Positions 1 through 9,569 of a stretch of 64,000 nt of DNA are shown in pieces. The number at the start of each line of letters is the position of its first letter. The first letter of the stretch is position 1. The position numbers and the translations under genes are program-made. The DNA is taken from assembly GCA_964472305.1 (NCBI GenBank), contig CAYYJR010000004.1, positions 1 to 64,000 on the forward strand, written 5' to 3'. The notes under the pieces were generated by a model. It was given only the letters and a program-made list of their open reading frames with translations. It was not told where the DNA came from and searched no databases. This DNA is from CAYYJR01 sp964472305. GTDB taxonomy: Bacteria > Armatimonadota > Hebobacteria > CAIYQO01.

Positions 1-760
1 GCTTCAGCGCGTTGAGCCGCGCCGCCAGCACCACCACCGCGGTGCCGGGCTGATCGTCATGAAAGACGGGGATATCCAATTCCGCTTTCAGCCGGTCCTC
101 GATTTCAAAACAGCGCGGGGCGGAAATATCTTCCAGGTTAATGCCGCCGAAGGTCGGTGCGACGGCTTTCACCGCCGCGATGATTTCCTCGGGGTCTTTG
201 GTGCTCAGGCAAAGGGGAAAGGCGTCCACTCCGCCGAACTCCTTGAACAACATCGCCTTGCCTTCCATTACCGGCATCGCGCCCAGCGGGCCAATGTCGC
301 CCAGTCCGAGCACGGCGGTGCCGTCGGAGACTACCGCCACCGTGTTGCACTTGACCGTCAGGCTATAAGCGCGCAGCGGATCATCATGCACTGCCATGCA
401 CACGCGCGCCACTCCCGGCGTGTAGGCCATGGAGAGGTCGGCGCGGGTCTGCAACGGCATTTTGCTGGTCACTTCGATTTTTCCCTTGTCATGCAGCGCG
501 AAGGTGCGGTCGGTCAGCGACGCCACCTCCACGTCCGGCAGCGCGCGCACCACCGCGGCGATGGTCTGCGCATGCCGCAAACTGTTGGCATTCACCACCA
601 GTTCGGCGAATCCCGCGGCATCGTCCAGCGGATGCGTGCTGCTTTCGATCTCACCCCCGGCGTCGCAGATGGCCGCGGTGGCGCGGTTCAGGGCGTCCGG
701 CTGGTTGGGCAGGCGAAGGCGGAACACCAGGCTGTAACTGGCACTGGGAGCAATCGGCAT
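1..760 (-). CDS. NAD(P)-dependent malic enzyme, N-terminal part (cut by window edge)
   Basis: Malic enzyme oxidatively decarboxylates malate to pyruvate in the cytoplasm. Read on the minus strand from the ATG at 760, the first ~80 residues look like an ACT-type regulatory domain. The malic enzyme N-domain follows: SMAYTPGVA, then DGTAVLGLGDIGP, an EGKAMLFKEFGGVDAFP stretch, and PTFGGINLEDISAP leading to the metal-binding FHDDQPGTA. These are hallmark bacterial malic enzyme motifs. The reading frame is open to base 1, so the NAD-binding C-terminal half lies outside the window. The start is supported by an AAGGAA about 10 bases upstream, and a GTG at 769 is possible. A TACAAT -10 candidate lies at 798-803. 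An N-terminal ACT domain is known in a subset of malic enzymes and suggests amino-acid control. Confidence 0.93.
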   Translation of the reverse strand, partial: MPIAPSASYSLVFRLRLPNQPDALNRATAAICDAGGEIESSTHPLDDAAGFAELVVNANSLRHAQTIAAVVRALPDVEVASLTDRTFALHDKGKIEVTSKMPLQTRADLSMAYTPGVARVCMAVHDDPLRAYSLTVKCNTVAVVSDGTAVLGLGDIGPLGAMPVMEGKAMLFKEFGGVDAFPLCLSTKDPEEIIAAVKAVAPTFGGINLEDISAPRCFEIEDRLKAELDIPVFHDDQPGTAVVVLAARLNALK

Positions 761-1144
761 GACGAACACGTTCCTTTCCGGGGAAGTTTTCGGCGGTATT
801 GTAGCATATTCCAAACAATCCGACGAGAGTGTTCACCGGAAAGGAACTGTCGGCTTATCATGGATAGGTAACAGTCTGGCTTCAGTGCGAAAAGAGGAAG
901 GTGACTCGCCTTCTGGTACTTGTTGCGTGTTATCACTACAAGGGAGAAGGCGCTGTCGCCCCGCTCAGTCGCAGCACGATTAAGCAATTCGGCTGGTGAC
1001 AAGCTTCCGCGTGACCGTATCGGATGACGATTTGCTTCCGGGCATACCGGCACCACCGACATTATCACCGGGGAGGCCGTGACAGTCCTTGAATCAGCGC
1101 GTTCTGCCGGAACCGTCCCCGTTCCACCAGGCTCCATCGCTCCG
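761..1144. other. Intergenic region without a supported gene
   Basis: This 384-base gap lies between the malic enzyme start and the end of the lipoprotein gene. Apart from the TACAAT -10 candidate at 798-803 (minus strand), I see no convincing gene, hairpin or repeat. The open frames here have no recognisable motifs or ribosome binding sites. Confidence 0.6.
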
Positions 1145-2332
1145 TCATTTCTGCCCCTCATTCATCAACGCCAGCGCTTCCCAGCCGGGCAGGCGGAAGG
1201 CGATGATGGCTTCGCCGGGCACGCCTTGCTGCAGCACCTGCGTGACGGGTAGATCCTGGCCGTAGGCTTTCACCTCGAATCCCGGATGCTGGGTGCGCAG
1301 GATGAAGGTTTTCGGCGCGACGTCGGCGGTTGGCGTTGCGGTGACGAAGGCCCACTCGCGCCAGACACGGGCGACGCCGAACGCCGCGGGCGCGCGTCCC
1401 AGCGATGCCTGCACCGTTCCCCGAATGGCGGCCACGATCTCCGGCGTGGGGATGGCCGCCACCACTCCGGGCAGCAGCAGATCATACGGAGAAATCGCCC
1501 GGTTCAGATTGGTGCGCATGAACGGTTCATCGACGGTCTTCCCGCCGAAGGTAAAGCGCACGGCATCCACCATGGGGAATTGCGTCAGCATCATCACCAG
1601 CCCTGCCAGTCGCGGGTGTGTCTGGCGCGGAACAATCGCGGACAGTTCGACAGACAGCACGCCGTCCTCCATCCGCTCCGGCGCCGCCGTCAGCGTGGTA
1701 TCGGCTGGCAACAGCGGTTGGAACCCCCTTTGCACGGGTAGCGGACTGATCACACGCGAGCGGAGACTTGCGATGGCCTCTGTTGGATTGCCCGGTGTCG
1801 CTGCGCCGACCAGGTAACCGATCTCACCGGTATCCGGTTGCACGACATAGGTGTGATACACCGGACGCAGCGGCTGGGTCATCGCGAGCGGTCCTAACAC
1901 GCGTACCGGTTCTCCGTTCACCCGCAGCGACATCGCGCGCACTCCCGGCACCCAGAACCACGCCTCCAGCACTGCCATCACCGCCATCGCCTGCGCGCTC
2001 GATAGTTGCGCCAGACTCGCGGAATCGCGATAATTGACCGTGAGGGTGCTGTCCGTAAGCGTCGCCTCGGGATCTGCCAGGCGCACGCCGGCCGTGGGGG
2101 TATAGCCGGCGCCGGAAAGCAGCGCCAGCGCCGTCGCATACCGCTGCGGATCGATTGGGACACTCACCAGCGCGGGATTCGCCGTCACCAGCACCACGTC
2201 CCGCGCCGCATCATAACGGAACGTCGGGATGCTGATGCGCTCGGTGGTTCGGCGGGGCTCGACTTTTTCGGTGCTGCAACCCATCAGCAGCAGAACGGCA
2301 AGCACCGCAGAATATAGTAATATTCCCCGCAT
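1145..2332 (-). CDS. GerMN-domain-like lipoprotein
   Basis: Predicted outer-face lipoprotein of 395 residues. Starting at the ATG at 2332 (AGGGG 7 bases upstream) gives a short charged start, a hydrophobic stretch and the lipobox LLLMGC, so cysteine ~18 would be lipidated. The rest contains two similar halves, each with a pattern like the GerMN fold: a stretch such as VRFTFGGKTVDEPF preceded by hydrophobic strands (RLAGLVMMLTQFP), and an earlier copy around SSAQAMAVMAVLEA. GerMN domains occur in spore germination protein GerM and in non-sporulating bacteria as cell-envelope lipoproteins of unclear role. Assignment rests on pattern only. The gene is divergent from bshB1 with ~115 bases between, which probably holds both promoters. 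Confidence 0.55.
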   Translation of the reverse strand: MRGILLYSAVLAVLLLMGCSTEKVEPRRTTERISIPTFRYDAARDVVLVTANPALVSVPIDPQRYATALALLSGAGYTPTAGVRLADPEATLTDSTLTVNYRDSASLAQLSSAQAMAVMAVLEAWFWVPGVRAMSLRVNGEPVRVLGPLAMTQPLRPVYHTYVVQPDTGEIGYLVGAATPGNPTEAIASLRSRVISPLPVQRGFQPLLPADTTLTAAPERMEDGVLSVELSAIVPRQTHPRLAGLVMMLTQFPMVDAVRFTFGGKTVDEPFMRTNLNRAISPYDLLLPGVVAAIPTPEIVAAIRGTVQASLGRAPAAFGVARVWREWAFVTATPTADVAPKTFILRTQHPGFEVKAYGQDLPVTQVLQQGVPGEAIIAFRLPGWEALALMNEGQK

Positions 2333-2447
2333 GGCATATCCCCTCGTCGCCTGTAGCAGAAAAGACTGGCGCACCTGCTATTATCACCAGCAGGCAAAGC
2401 GGAGATGGGAGAGAAGATAAGACAGCAGTAGAGAAAGGACGATATTT

Positions 2448-3200
2448 ATGTCGAGCATATACCATCCTGTCGATATTCTCGCCATCGGTGCTCACCCGGA
2501 TGACGTGGAAATCTGTTGCGCGGGGACGCTGCTGAAAGCGCATGACGCGGGACAGCGCACCGCGGTGGTCGATCTAACCCGCGGTGAAATGGCGTCGCGC
2601 GGTACGGCGGAGGAACGCGACCAGGAAGCGGCATATACCGCGGAATTGATGGGCCTGGCGGCGCGGCGTAACCTGAACCTGGGCGATGGCCGGTTGATGG
2701 ACACGCAGGAAACCCGTGAAGCGGTGGCGGCGGAGATACGCCGTTTCCGACCGCGCCTCATTCTGGCACCCTTTCCCGGCGACCGCCACCCCGACCACAA
2801 CGCCACCGCGCGCATCGTACAGGCGGCATCCTTCTACGCGCGCATGAAAAATCGCGTACTGTGCGACGCGGAGAACCAAGAGCCGTTGGAAGCGCACTCC
2901 CCCACCCTGGTGCTTATCTACCTGATGCACGAGCAGGTGTCGCCCACGCTGGTCGTGGACGTGAGCGCGTATCAAGAGCGGAAGATGGAAATTGTCGGTG
3001 CCTATCGCTCGCAGTTCCACAATCCAATGCCCGACGATTATCAGTTCATCGGCGCCAGCGACTACCTGAGCATGATCCAGGCGCGCGGCGCGTTCTACGG
3101 CAACATGATTCGTGCCACCGCCGGCGAACCGTTCCTGGCGCGCAGCCCGCTGAACATCGCCGACCTGCTGCAACTGGCCGGCGGCAAGGCAGGATTGTAA
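2448..3200 (+). CDS. bshB1: PIG-L family deacetylase, bacillithiol biosynthesis type BshB1
   Basis: Zinc-dependent N-deacetylase of the LmbE/PIG-L fold, 250 residues. In the BshB1 group it converts GlcNAc-malate to GlcN-malate in bacillithiol synthesis. The zinc site motif AHPDD is at residues 15-19 and the second motif HPDHNAT at 114-120. The segment DLTRGEMASRGT (residues 42-53) is typical of BshB1 rather than of other PIG-L enzymes. Length matches the family (~235-250). An AAAGGA ribosome binding site precedes the ATG. bshA and bshC are not in the window, so the pathway is inferred. A broader amide-hydrolase role, as in the related mycothiol enzymes, cannot be excluded. Confidence 0.85.
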   Translation: MSSIYHPVDILAIGAHPDDVEICCAGTLLKAHDAGQRTAVVDLTRGEMASRGTAEERDQEAAYTAELMGLAARRNLNLGDGRLMDTQETREAVAAEIRRFRPRLILAPFPGDRHPDHNATARIVQAASFYARMKNRVLCDAENQEPLEAHSPTLVLIYLMHEQVSPTLVVDVSAYQERKMEIVGAYRSQFHNPMPDDYQFIGASDYLSMIQARGAFYGNMIRATAGEPFLARSPLNIADLLQLAGGKAGL

Positions 3201-3273
3201 TACCAGTGGTGATTTGTTGTATCCCTGCTTCGGAAAGGTAGACCATGGCCGTCGGTTAAGCAGGCAAGGATGT

Positions 3274-3316
3274 CCGCCTCGCAACTATGACCATCTCCGT
3301 CGGAGTTGCGAGACGG
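3274..3316. repeat. Inverted repeat / hairpin after bshB1
   Basis: CCGCCTCGCAACT (3274-3286) pairs with AGTTGCGAGACGG (3304-3316): a 13-position stem with one mismatch and a 17-base loop. It lies 73 bases after bshB1 and has no T-run on either side. It may be a mRNA 3' end structure or a factor-dependent terminator. Confidence 0.45.
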
Positions 3317-3476
3317 CCTGCCCGGTGCATGAGCGTTCGCTGGCGCGGCAACGGGCTGACTCAACCGCCGGGACTGCCCGCCGTGTCAGGACGCACAGCA
3401 CCGACAATCTGGTGGGTAACACGATGTTCTTTGCTTTCACCCGTCGCCGTTTTGCCAAATCGACCATGAGGTAATA

Positions 3477-6400
3477 ATGATGTCACTGTCACCTGCCATT
3501 CAGCGCGTCATGCCGACGCCGTTTCTGCGCCGGGCGGAAGATGGCTTGCGCCAGGTGGCGCACGTGACCGTAACTCACGCGGGAGCGACGCAGTCCGGGG
3601 CGATTCACGTCACCGCACAAGGCGTCGAACTCGTTACGCCGGTGACGCTCGTTGCCGGGGAATCGACCATTGAGGTTGAAGTGGCTGAAGTGACCGCGCC
3701 GTGTGCGATTGACGTTGCGCTGGTGCTTCACGGTCACCCGGCAGTACGAATATCCATTGCCTGGATACCTCCCAAACACTGGGTGGTACATGTCGTGCAA
3801 CTCTCGCATCACGACGCCGGCTATACCGATTTGGCCTCGCATGTCATCCCCGAGCACGACCAATGGTTGGACGATGTCATCGATATAGCAGAAGCAACCC
3901 GTGATTTCCCGCACGATGCACGCTTTCGCGCGGTGATCGAGCAAACCTGGTCCATCGACCACTTCCTGCGTACCGCCCGTTCCGCACGAGTCGCCGCCAT
4001 GCTCGATCTGCTGCGCCGCGGCGACATGGAACTCACCGCGCTGTTCGGCAACATGGTCACCGAGTTGTGCGGGCATGAGACGCTGGCGCGCTGTGTTTAT
4101 CACGCCTTCCGCCTCAAGCGTGCCTACGGCATCCCGATTTTATCCGCCGAGCATAACGATGTGCCCGGCTTCAGTTGGGGAGTGAGCCAGGTGCTGGCCG
4201 GGGCAGGGATCAAGGTGTTCTGTCCCGGTTTCCCCCAGTATTATTCCTGGGCAAATCCGCGTGCCGCCTCGTTCTGGAATGAAACGGCGATCTTCGGCGC
4301 GCAGGGGATGCCGGGCGCTTTCTGGTGGGAGGCGCCCGCCGGCACGCGCGTGCTGTTCTGGAGCAACAACCAGGGGTGCGGCGGTGACTGTCATGCCGAG
4401 TTGCCGGGTCTGTCCGCCCGTTTGCAGGAGTTGACGGAAGCCGAGTACCCCTACACGACATTGCGTTGGCCGGTCGGCGGGGGGGCGCGTGACAACTCGC
4501 CGTATATTGAGGGGTACGTCCACACCATTCGCGCATGGAATGCCTGCTGGGCGTATCCGCGATTGATCTCCAGCACCAATACGCGTTTCTATCATGACCT
4601 GCTGCCGCAATTGCCGGCCACGCTGCCGGTATGGCGCGGAGAGGTACCAGGGCAGGATTACCCGGTTGGTGCCACTTCCACCGCCGCCGCCACCGGCATC
4701 AACCGGCGCAACCACACCGATCTGCCCGCGGCGGAAGCACTGGCTACCCTGGCCGGAGCGATCGCTGATTACCAATACCAGGATGCACGCATCTTTCAAG
4801 CGTATGAGGAAACGCTGTGGCATGACGAGCACACCTGGGGACATCATTTTCCCTGCGGGCCTACCGCCGACGCGGCGGAATTGGAGAAGGCCCTCCATGC
4901 TTACCGCGCCGCCGCACTGGCACACGATATCGCCAGCAAAGCCATGGCACGCGTGGCTGATGCCGTGCGCCTGGACACGCCCGGCTTGCATCTTGTCGTG
5001 TTCAACCCGCTGCCCCGTGAGCGTTCGGGCACGGTGACGACTCCGCTACGTGAATTCGACAACTGCGGCAGCGCCATGACGGCTATGCCGGACGGGAGCC
5101 TGCGCGGCGTGCTGTTGCAGGATCGCTGGCACGTTAATCCGCCGATTGAGATCGTCGAAGGCAAGTTCGACCTTATCGACGTGGCAACAGGCGCCGTCGT
5201 GCCTTACCAGATCAGCGAAATTTCGTCCCCGCTTGCTGCAACTCCGCATGCGGGACAGCGCCAGGGGTTGGGTGCGGGCGGAAAACGCTATGGCTTCTTT
5301 GAACTCCCGAGCGGCATCGCTCGCGAGTTATCCTTCATCGCTGACGCGGTGCCGCCGGTGGGGTATCGCACCTTTCGTCTGCAACCGCGCGAAGACCAGC
5401 CTGTCTTCGCCGTCGCCATCACCGCGTCACCGACCACGCTGGAGAACGCCTATTACCGGATGGAAATCGATGCGCACACCGGGCACGTCCGCAGCCTGTT
5501 GGACAAGGAGACGGGACGGGAATTGGTGGATCCAACCGCCCCGCATCCATTTGGCACGGTTGTCGTTCGCGATCCCTTTGGGGGCGAAACGTGTTCGCGT
5601 TGCACGGAGTTGTTGCCGAGCGATTGCGGACCGTTGTCGGCCAGCCTGTGCGTGCGCCTGTCCGCGCCGGGGCATCCGTGCATCGAGCAAACGTACCGTC
5701 TGCCTTCCGGCGAAAAGCGCCTGGACATCGCGATCCATCTGCTGAAAGATCCGACACCGTTGCTGGAGACCTTCCTGGCCTTTCCATTCCTTTTGCCGGA
5801 AGGACGCTTCCGTTATGAGGGACCGCTCTGCGTCCTCGATCCCGCCGTCGATCTGCTGCCGGGCGCCTATGCGGATCGGCTGACGGTGCAAAACTGGATT
5901 ACGGTCACGGATGGGGAACTCTCAGTGCTCTGGAGCAGTCGGGAGGCGCCTGTCGTCAGTCTTGCCCGGTTGTGGCCGGGTCGGCTCTCACCCGCTCATT
6001 CAGCGGTGGTGCGCGCGGATGTCGAACACCCGTGCCCCGACGCCGCCGACTTGCGGGGTGGAACCATCTATTCCCTGTTGACCGCCAACAACGTCGGCAC
6101 CAATTTTGCCGTCGCGCAGCAAGGTAGCCTTCTTTTCCGTTACAGCATGACTACCATGGCAGGACAGATGACGGACAGCCGGGCAGTGATGTTGGGGCAA
6201 CAGTGCCTCACCCCGCTGCCGACGCTCTTCACCAAGCATCCCGGCCCGCGCCCCCTGTCGCCGACCGGCAGCTTTCTCGCCATCGATCATCCGTCAGTCG
6301 CTCTTGTTGCATTGAAGCGGGCGGAGGATGGGGAGGGATTGATCATCCGGTTGTGGAACGCAAGCGCAGAAACCGTCGTCACACGCGTTGTCTTGCCGAA

Positions 6401-6548
6401 TATCGTGGTAAACGCAGCCACGCTGACCACGCTGGCGGAAGAAGAGACCGGCAAAGCGCTGGCATATGACGCGCACGGGATTGAAGTACCGCTTCCCCCG
6501 CGGGGCGTCGTCACGGTGCGGCTGCACGGCGCCCCGACGCGTTACTGA
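3477..6548 (+). CDS. Glycoside hydrolase family 38-type alpha-mannosidase
   Basis: Large (1023 residues) cytoplasmic glycosidase without signal peptide, expected to release alpha-linked mannose. After a ~100-residue N-terminal beta domain comes QLSHHDAGYTD at ~108-118, which corresponds to the H-x-D zinc site that opens the GH38 catalytic domain. AEHNDVPGF (224-232) would carry the nucleophile aspartate (D228). YEETLWHDEHTWGHH around residue 445 matches the typical GH38 E-H-x-W-G segment. The C-terminal 550 residues are the beta-rich domains usual for GH38. Two ATGs are adjacent (3477 and 3480), behind AGG. The gene is convergent with the beta-helix gene and overlaps it by 7 bases at the stop codons. 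Substrate is unknown, and the family also contains mannosylglycerate hydrolases. Confidence 0.8.
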   Translation: MMSLSPAIQRVMPTPFLRRAEDGLRQVAHVTVTHAGATQSGAIHVTAQGVELVTPVTLVAGESTIEVEVAEVTAPCAIDVALVLHGHPAVRISIAWIPPKHWVVHVVQLSHHDAGYTDLASHVIPEHDQWLDDVIDIAEATRDFPHDARFRAVIEQTWSIDHFLRTARSARVAAMLDLLRRGDMELTALFGNMVTELCGHETLARCVYHAFRLKRAYGIPILSAEHNDVPGFSWGVSQVLAGAGIKVFCPGFPQYYSWANPRAASFWNETAIFGAQGMPGAFWWEAPAGTRVLFWSNNQGCGGDCHAELPGLSARLQELTEAEYPYTTLRWPVGGGARDNSPYIEGYVHTIRAWNACWAYPRLISSTNTRFYHDLLPQLPATLPVWRGEVPGQDYPVGATSTAAATGINRRNHTDLPAAEALATLAGAIADYQYQDARIFQAYEETLWHDEHTWGHHFPCGPTADAAELEKALHAYRAAALAHDIASKAMARVADAVRLDTPGLHLVVFNPLPRERSGTVTTPLREFDNCGSAMTAMPDGSLRGVLLQDRWHVNPPIEIVEGKFDLIDVATGAVVPYQISEISSPLAATPHAGQRQGLGAGGKRYGFFELPSGIARELSFIADAVPPVGYRTFRLQPREDQPVFAVAITASPTTLENAYYRMEIDAHTGHVRSLLDKETGRELVDPTAPHPFGTVVVRDPFGGETCSRCTELLPSDCGPLSASLCVRLSAPGHPCIEQTYRLPSGEKRLDIAIHLLKDPTPLLETFLAFPFLLPEGRFRYEGPLCVLDPAVDLLPGAYADRLTVQNWITVTDGELSVLWSSREAPVVSLARLWPGRLSPAHSAVVRADVEHPCPDAADLRGGTIYSLLTANNVGTNFAVAQQGSLLFRYSMTTMAGQMTDSRAVMLGQQCLTPLPTLFTKHPGPRPLSPTGSFLAIDHPSVALVALKRAEDGEGLIIRLWNASAETVVTRVVLPNIVVNAATLTTLAEEETGKALAYDAHGIEVPLPPRGVVTVRLHGAPTRY

Positions 6549-8404
6549 CTCCTCCCCGCCGTGCTGACGTCGATCGGCGCCAGGCCCATTGCGCGCGCGG
6601 GTGAGGCAGGGGCAAAGCGATAATCGCCGCGGGCCGCGTCCACGAAGAGCGGATCGGCAAGGCGTGTGCCGTCATGGGGTACGAACACGACCGGTCCGTC
6701 GCCGGTGTAGCCATCGTGCACCAATGATTCGTAACGCACCTGACCCTGCGCGCTGAAGATATTATTCGGGGTGGCAGACAGCGCCTCGGGAGAGGCGCGA
6801 ACGACCACGTCGCCGTCGGTGACGAAGATATTGCCCTCCATGATGAAGTCCGTGCACTTCATGAAGGTCAATTGACTTTGCCCGGCAGGCATGATGCAGA
6901 CGTTGTGGCGAATGACGCAGCGGTGTGCCATATGGTTATGCAATGGCCAGCGCTGGCCTACCGCCAGATTGTCCTCGACCACGCAGCCATCGGATTGTTC
7001 GTCCAGATAATAGGCGTGCGCCTGCCGCGGCGCGCCGTTGGGCAGTGTCCCGGGCACATCGCGCGCGACGTTGCGGCAGATGACGACATCCTTGCAGAAG
7101 CCGACGTAGACGGCGGCGCCGTCCTGCAGCACCTGCATCACCGCATAGAACAGGTTCGCTTCGATGCGCGTACCGTTACCGCTGCTATGGATGGCGCAAT
7201 AGGGGCAATCATGCATCTCGTTGTGGCTGATTATGCCATGATCCCACGCACCATTCACCGTGATGGCGCTGGGATAGGTCAGGCCGATATGGTGCAGGTG
7301 GTTATTGAGAAAGACTACCTCGGCGCAGTTGCCGGTGATGGCGCATGCGCCGGTCTGCGCGATCTCGCAACCTTCAATGCGCACGCGGCGACTTTTGCCG
7401 ATTTTCACTCCCTGCCCACCGACGCGAGTGATGAGCAGATCGCGCAGCGTGCAATCTTCGGCGTATGACACTGTGACTGCGCCGTTGAAATACCCAGCGC
7501 CGAATCCACCGGCTTTTAGCGGCGTGGTGGTAGCGGCAAGCTGCAATCCGCGCAGCGTGATGCCGGTAACCGGTCGCCCTTCCCCGCCGTGAAGGTGAAT
7601 GATCTGCTCGGTCGTGGGCGCGATGACCTGCGCCGTCGCCATCTCTTCGCCCGGCAGCGGCCAGTAGACCACCTTGCCCGCCGTGCGATCCAGATACCAC
7701 TGTCCTGGCTCGGTCATCCCCTCGCGCACGTTCCACACCATGTAGGTCTTCGCCTCCGGATTCCATTCCGCGAAGGCGCCCGGCGGGTGCCCGGCGGGCG
7801 TGGAGAAGGTGACGGTGCGGGTCGCTTCATCCAGTGCCTTCAACCCGACCATCGACTCGTCCCATTGGTGATAAATGGTCAGTTCCGCGTTGTTGACATC
7901 CAGCCAGCGGCCAAGGTCGTCCCCGGCATACCGCATGGTATTCAGCTCGATCGGAGTGGGCTTGCGCTCCCACCCGCCGGCGGTGGTGCTCATCCAGCGC
8001 ACGTTGAAGACGCTCTCATGGGTGAAGCGTTCCTCGCGCGGCAGGCGGGCGCGCGGGCAGAGACGGCCATTCACCAGCAGCAGGCGGAAATCCCATGCGC
8101 CCTCTTGCACTCCCGGCAGCGCCGCCACAACGCAATGCTCATCATCAGACGCCCACCCGGTGATGCGCCGTCCACCGTAGAGTACCGGACTCTCACCCGG
8201 TGCCGCTTCAATGGTGAGCCCGGAATCCTCCGGCTCCAGCTCCAACGCGACCTCGTAATATTCACCGCCGTGCACCACGATGCACCGCGGCCCCGTGACC
8301 GCTCGCGCCGCATCGCGTGCCCGCACCAATGTGGCGAAGGGATGAGTTTCCGACCCATCCCAGGAATCGTTTCCCTCCGGGGAGACATGGATAGACATCA
8401 TCAT
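6542..8404 (-). CDS. Right-handed parallel beta-helix protein (polysaccharide-lyase/GH141-like)
   Basis: 620-residue protein starting at the ATG at 8404, which follows GGAG by six bases; earlier codons are upstream of this site. The N-terminal pattern HVSPEGNDSWDGS...PFATLVRARDAAR is the characteristic opening of right-handed beta-helix carbohydrate enzymes. The central 270-560 region is made of short turns ending in N-x-H/N-x-V patterns (EVVFLNNHLHHIG, GIISHNEMHDCP, TRIEANLFY, CVVEDNLAVG, CVIRHNVCI) as expected for helix rungs. The C-terminus has the family-typical DPLFVDAARGDYRFAPASPA motif. No signal peptide is visible, which is unusual for this group, so it may act inside the cell next to the GH38 enzyme. 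The catalytic reaction (glycosidase versus lyase) cannot be assigned. Confidence 0.75.
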   Translation of the reverse strand: MMMSIHVSPEGNDSWDGSETHPFATLVRARDAARAVTGPRCIVVHGGEYYEVALELEPEDSGLTIEAAPGESPVLYGGRRITGWASDDEHCVVAALPGVQEGAWDFRLLLVNGRLCPRARLPREERFTHESVFNVRWMSTTAGGWERKPTPIELNTMRYAGDDLGRWLDVNNAELTIYHQWDESMVGLKALDEATRTVTFSTPAGHPPGAFAEWNPEAKTYMVWNVREGMTEPGQWYLDRTAGKVVYWPLPGEEMATAQVIAPTTEQIIHLHGGEGRPVTGITLRGLQLAATTTPLKAGGFGAGYFNGAVTVSYAEDCTLRDLLITRVGGQGVKIGKSRRVRIEGCEIAQTGACAITGNCAEVVFLNNHLHHIGLTYPSAITVNGAWDHGIISHNEMHDCPYCAIHSSGNGTRIEANLFYAVMQVLQDGAAVYVGFCKDVVICRNVARDVPGTLPNGAPRQAHAYYLDEQSDGCVVEDNLAVGQRWPLHNHMAHRCVIRHNVCIMPAGQSQLTFMKCTDFIMEGNIFVTDGDVVVRASPEALSATPNNIFSAQGQVRYESLVHDGYTGDGPVVFVPHDGTRLADPLFVDAARGDYRFAPASPARAMGLAPIDVSTAGRSQ

Positions 8405-8588
8405 GATTGCTCCGTTCCGTATGTCGTGCCGCCGCGGCAAAATGCGTGCCGTGTTCAGTCATCGCCGGAAATTCCGAGCAGTGGAATCGGCTGCGGTGAG
8501 ATCAAACCGTCATCGTCATCGCTGAACGCACAAGTATTTCGTTCCAGAGACCGAATCACCTGCAATAATTGCGCGTAACATTCATCAT

Positions 8589-8617
8589 TTGCCTCGCGCA
8601 CGCGATGGGGGTAGAAT
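8589..8617 (+). promoter_or_regulatory. Promoter of the pan operon
   Basis: TTGCCT (8589-8594), a 17-base spacer and TAGAAT (8612-8617) form a sigma-70-like promoter. The start point would fall near 8624, leaving a 20-base leader with the AAAGGAA ribosome binding site of panC. Confidence 0.55.
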
Positions 8618-8643
8618 AACGGAAATGGGATAAAGGAACTGTT

Positions 8644-9513
8644 ATGGATACGCTGACCACGGTTGCCGAGTTGCGCACTGCGATTCGCGAACGGCGCTCC
8701 TATCTGAAACGCATCGGATTCGTGCCGACAATGGGCTTCTTGCATGCCGGGCACGAGGCGTTGATTCGCCGAGCGCACGAGGAATGTGACCTGGTGGTGG
8801 TTTCCATCTTTATCAATCCCACCCAGTTCGGACCTAACGAGGATTTAGAGAAATATCCGCGCGACATGGCGCGCGACCAGGAGCTGTGCCGCCGCGCCGG
8901 GGCGGACCTGATTTTTCACCCCGAGCCGCACGTCATCTATCCGCGCGGCGCTGTCACCTGGGTGGAAGTAGACGAGTTGACCACCGTTGCCTGCGGCGCT
9001 CAACGTCCGGGACATTTTCGCGGGGTTTGCACGGTTTGTGCCAAGCTATTTAACATCGTACGACCCGACCGTGCCTATTTCGGTGAAAAGGATTTCCAAC
9101 AATTGCAGGTGATCCGACGTATGGTGCGCGACCTGTTCATGCCACTCACCATCGTGGGCGTGCCCACCGTGCGCGAGCCGGACGGGTTGGCGATGAGCTC
9201 GCGCAACAGCTACCTGACCCCTACTGAGCGGCAGGCGGCACGCGTGGTACCGCGTGCGTTGCAGGCAGCGCAGGATTTAGTGGAGCATGGCGAGTTGGAG
9301 ACCGCCGCCATTCTCAACGCACTCGAGCAAGCCGTCGCCGCACAACCGCTGGCGCGCCTGCAATACGCGGTGATCGTCGATCCGGAACACTTAACTCCCA
9401 TGCGCGTGCTCACCCAGGAGGCACGGCTGCTGGTCGCCATTTTCGTGGGCAATACGCGACTGATCGACAACGTCACGCTGGTGCCGAAAGCTCCACCCCC
9501 GCCCACGGTGTGA
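8644..9513 (+). CDS. panC: Pantothenate synthetase
   Basis: Joins pantoate and beta-alanine using ATP to give pantothenate, the CoA precursor, in the cytoplasm. 289 residues, the usual family length. The nucleotidyltransferase signature PTMGFLHAGHEAL (residues 28-40, with H34 and H37), FINPTQFGPNEDLEKYPR, the GQRPGHFRGVCTV-like segment, FGEKDFQQLQVIRRMVRDL and the late motif GLAMSSRNSYLTP are all present. It is followed 57 bases later by panD, which supplies beta-alanine, so the two consecutive steps of the pathway are encoded together. panB is not in the window. Confidence 0.97.
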   Translation: MDTLTTVAELRTAIRERRSYLKRIGFVPTMGFLHAGHEALIRRAHEECDLVVVSIFINPTQFGPNEDLEKYPRDMARDQELCRRAGADLIFHPEPHVIYPRGAVTWVEVDELTTVACGAQRPGHFRGVCTVCAKLFNIVRPDRAYFGEKDFQQLQVIRRMVRDLFMPLTIVGVPTVREPDGLAMSSRNSYLTPTERQAARVVPRALQAAQDLVEHGELETAAILNALEQAVAAQPLARLQYAVIVDPEHLTPMRVLTQEARLLVAIFVGNTRLIDNVTLVPKAPPPPTV

Positions 9514-9532
9514 GCCAAATTCCCCAACGGGC

Positions 9533-9561
9533 TTGTCCTTCCCCGATACGAGCGGTACAAT
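9533..9561 (+). promoter_or_regulatory. Internal promoter in front of panD, probably leaderless
   Basis: TTGTCC (9533-9538), a 17-base spacer and TACAAT (9556-9561). The panD ATG begins at 9570, eight bases after the -10, so a transcript from this promoter would start at or almost at the start codon. No ribosome binding site is visible before panD. Confidence 0.5.
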
Positions 9562-9569
9562 ACAACACG

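Noticed and set aside
59..871. Long plus-strand open frame near the start
   Set aside because: It is antisense to the malic enzyme coding frame, which carries all the family motifs; the plus-strand frame has no motif or ribosome binding site.
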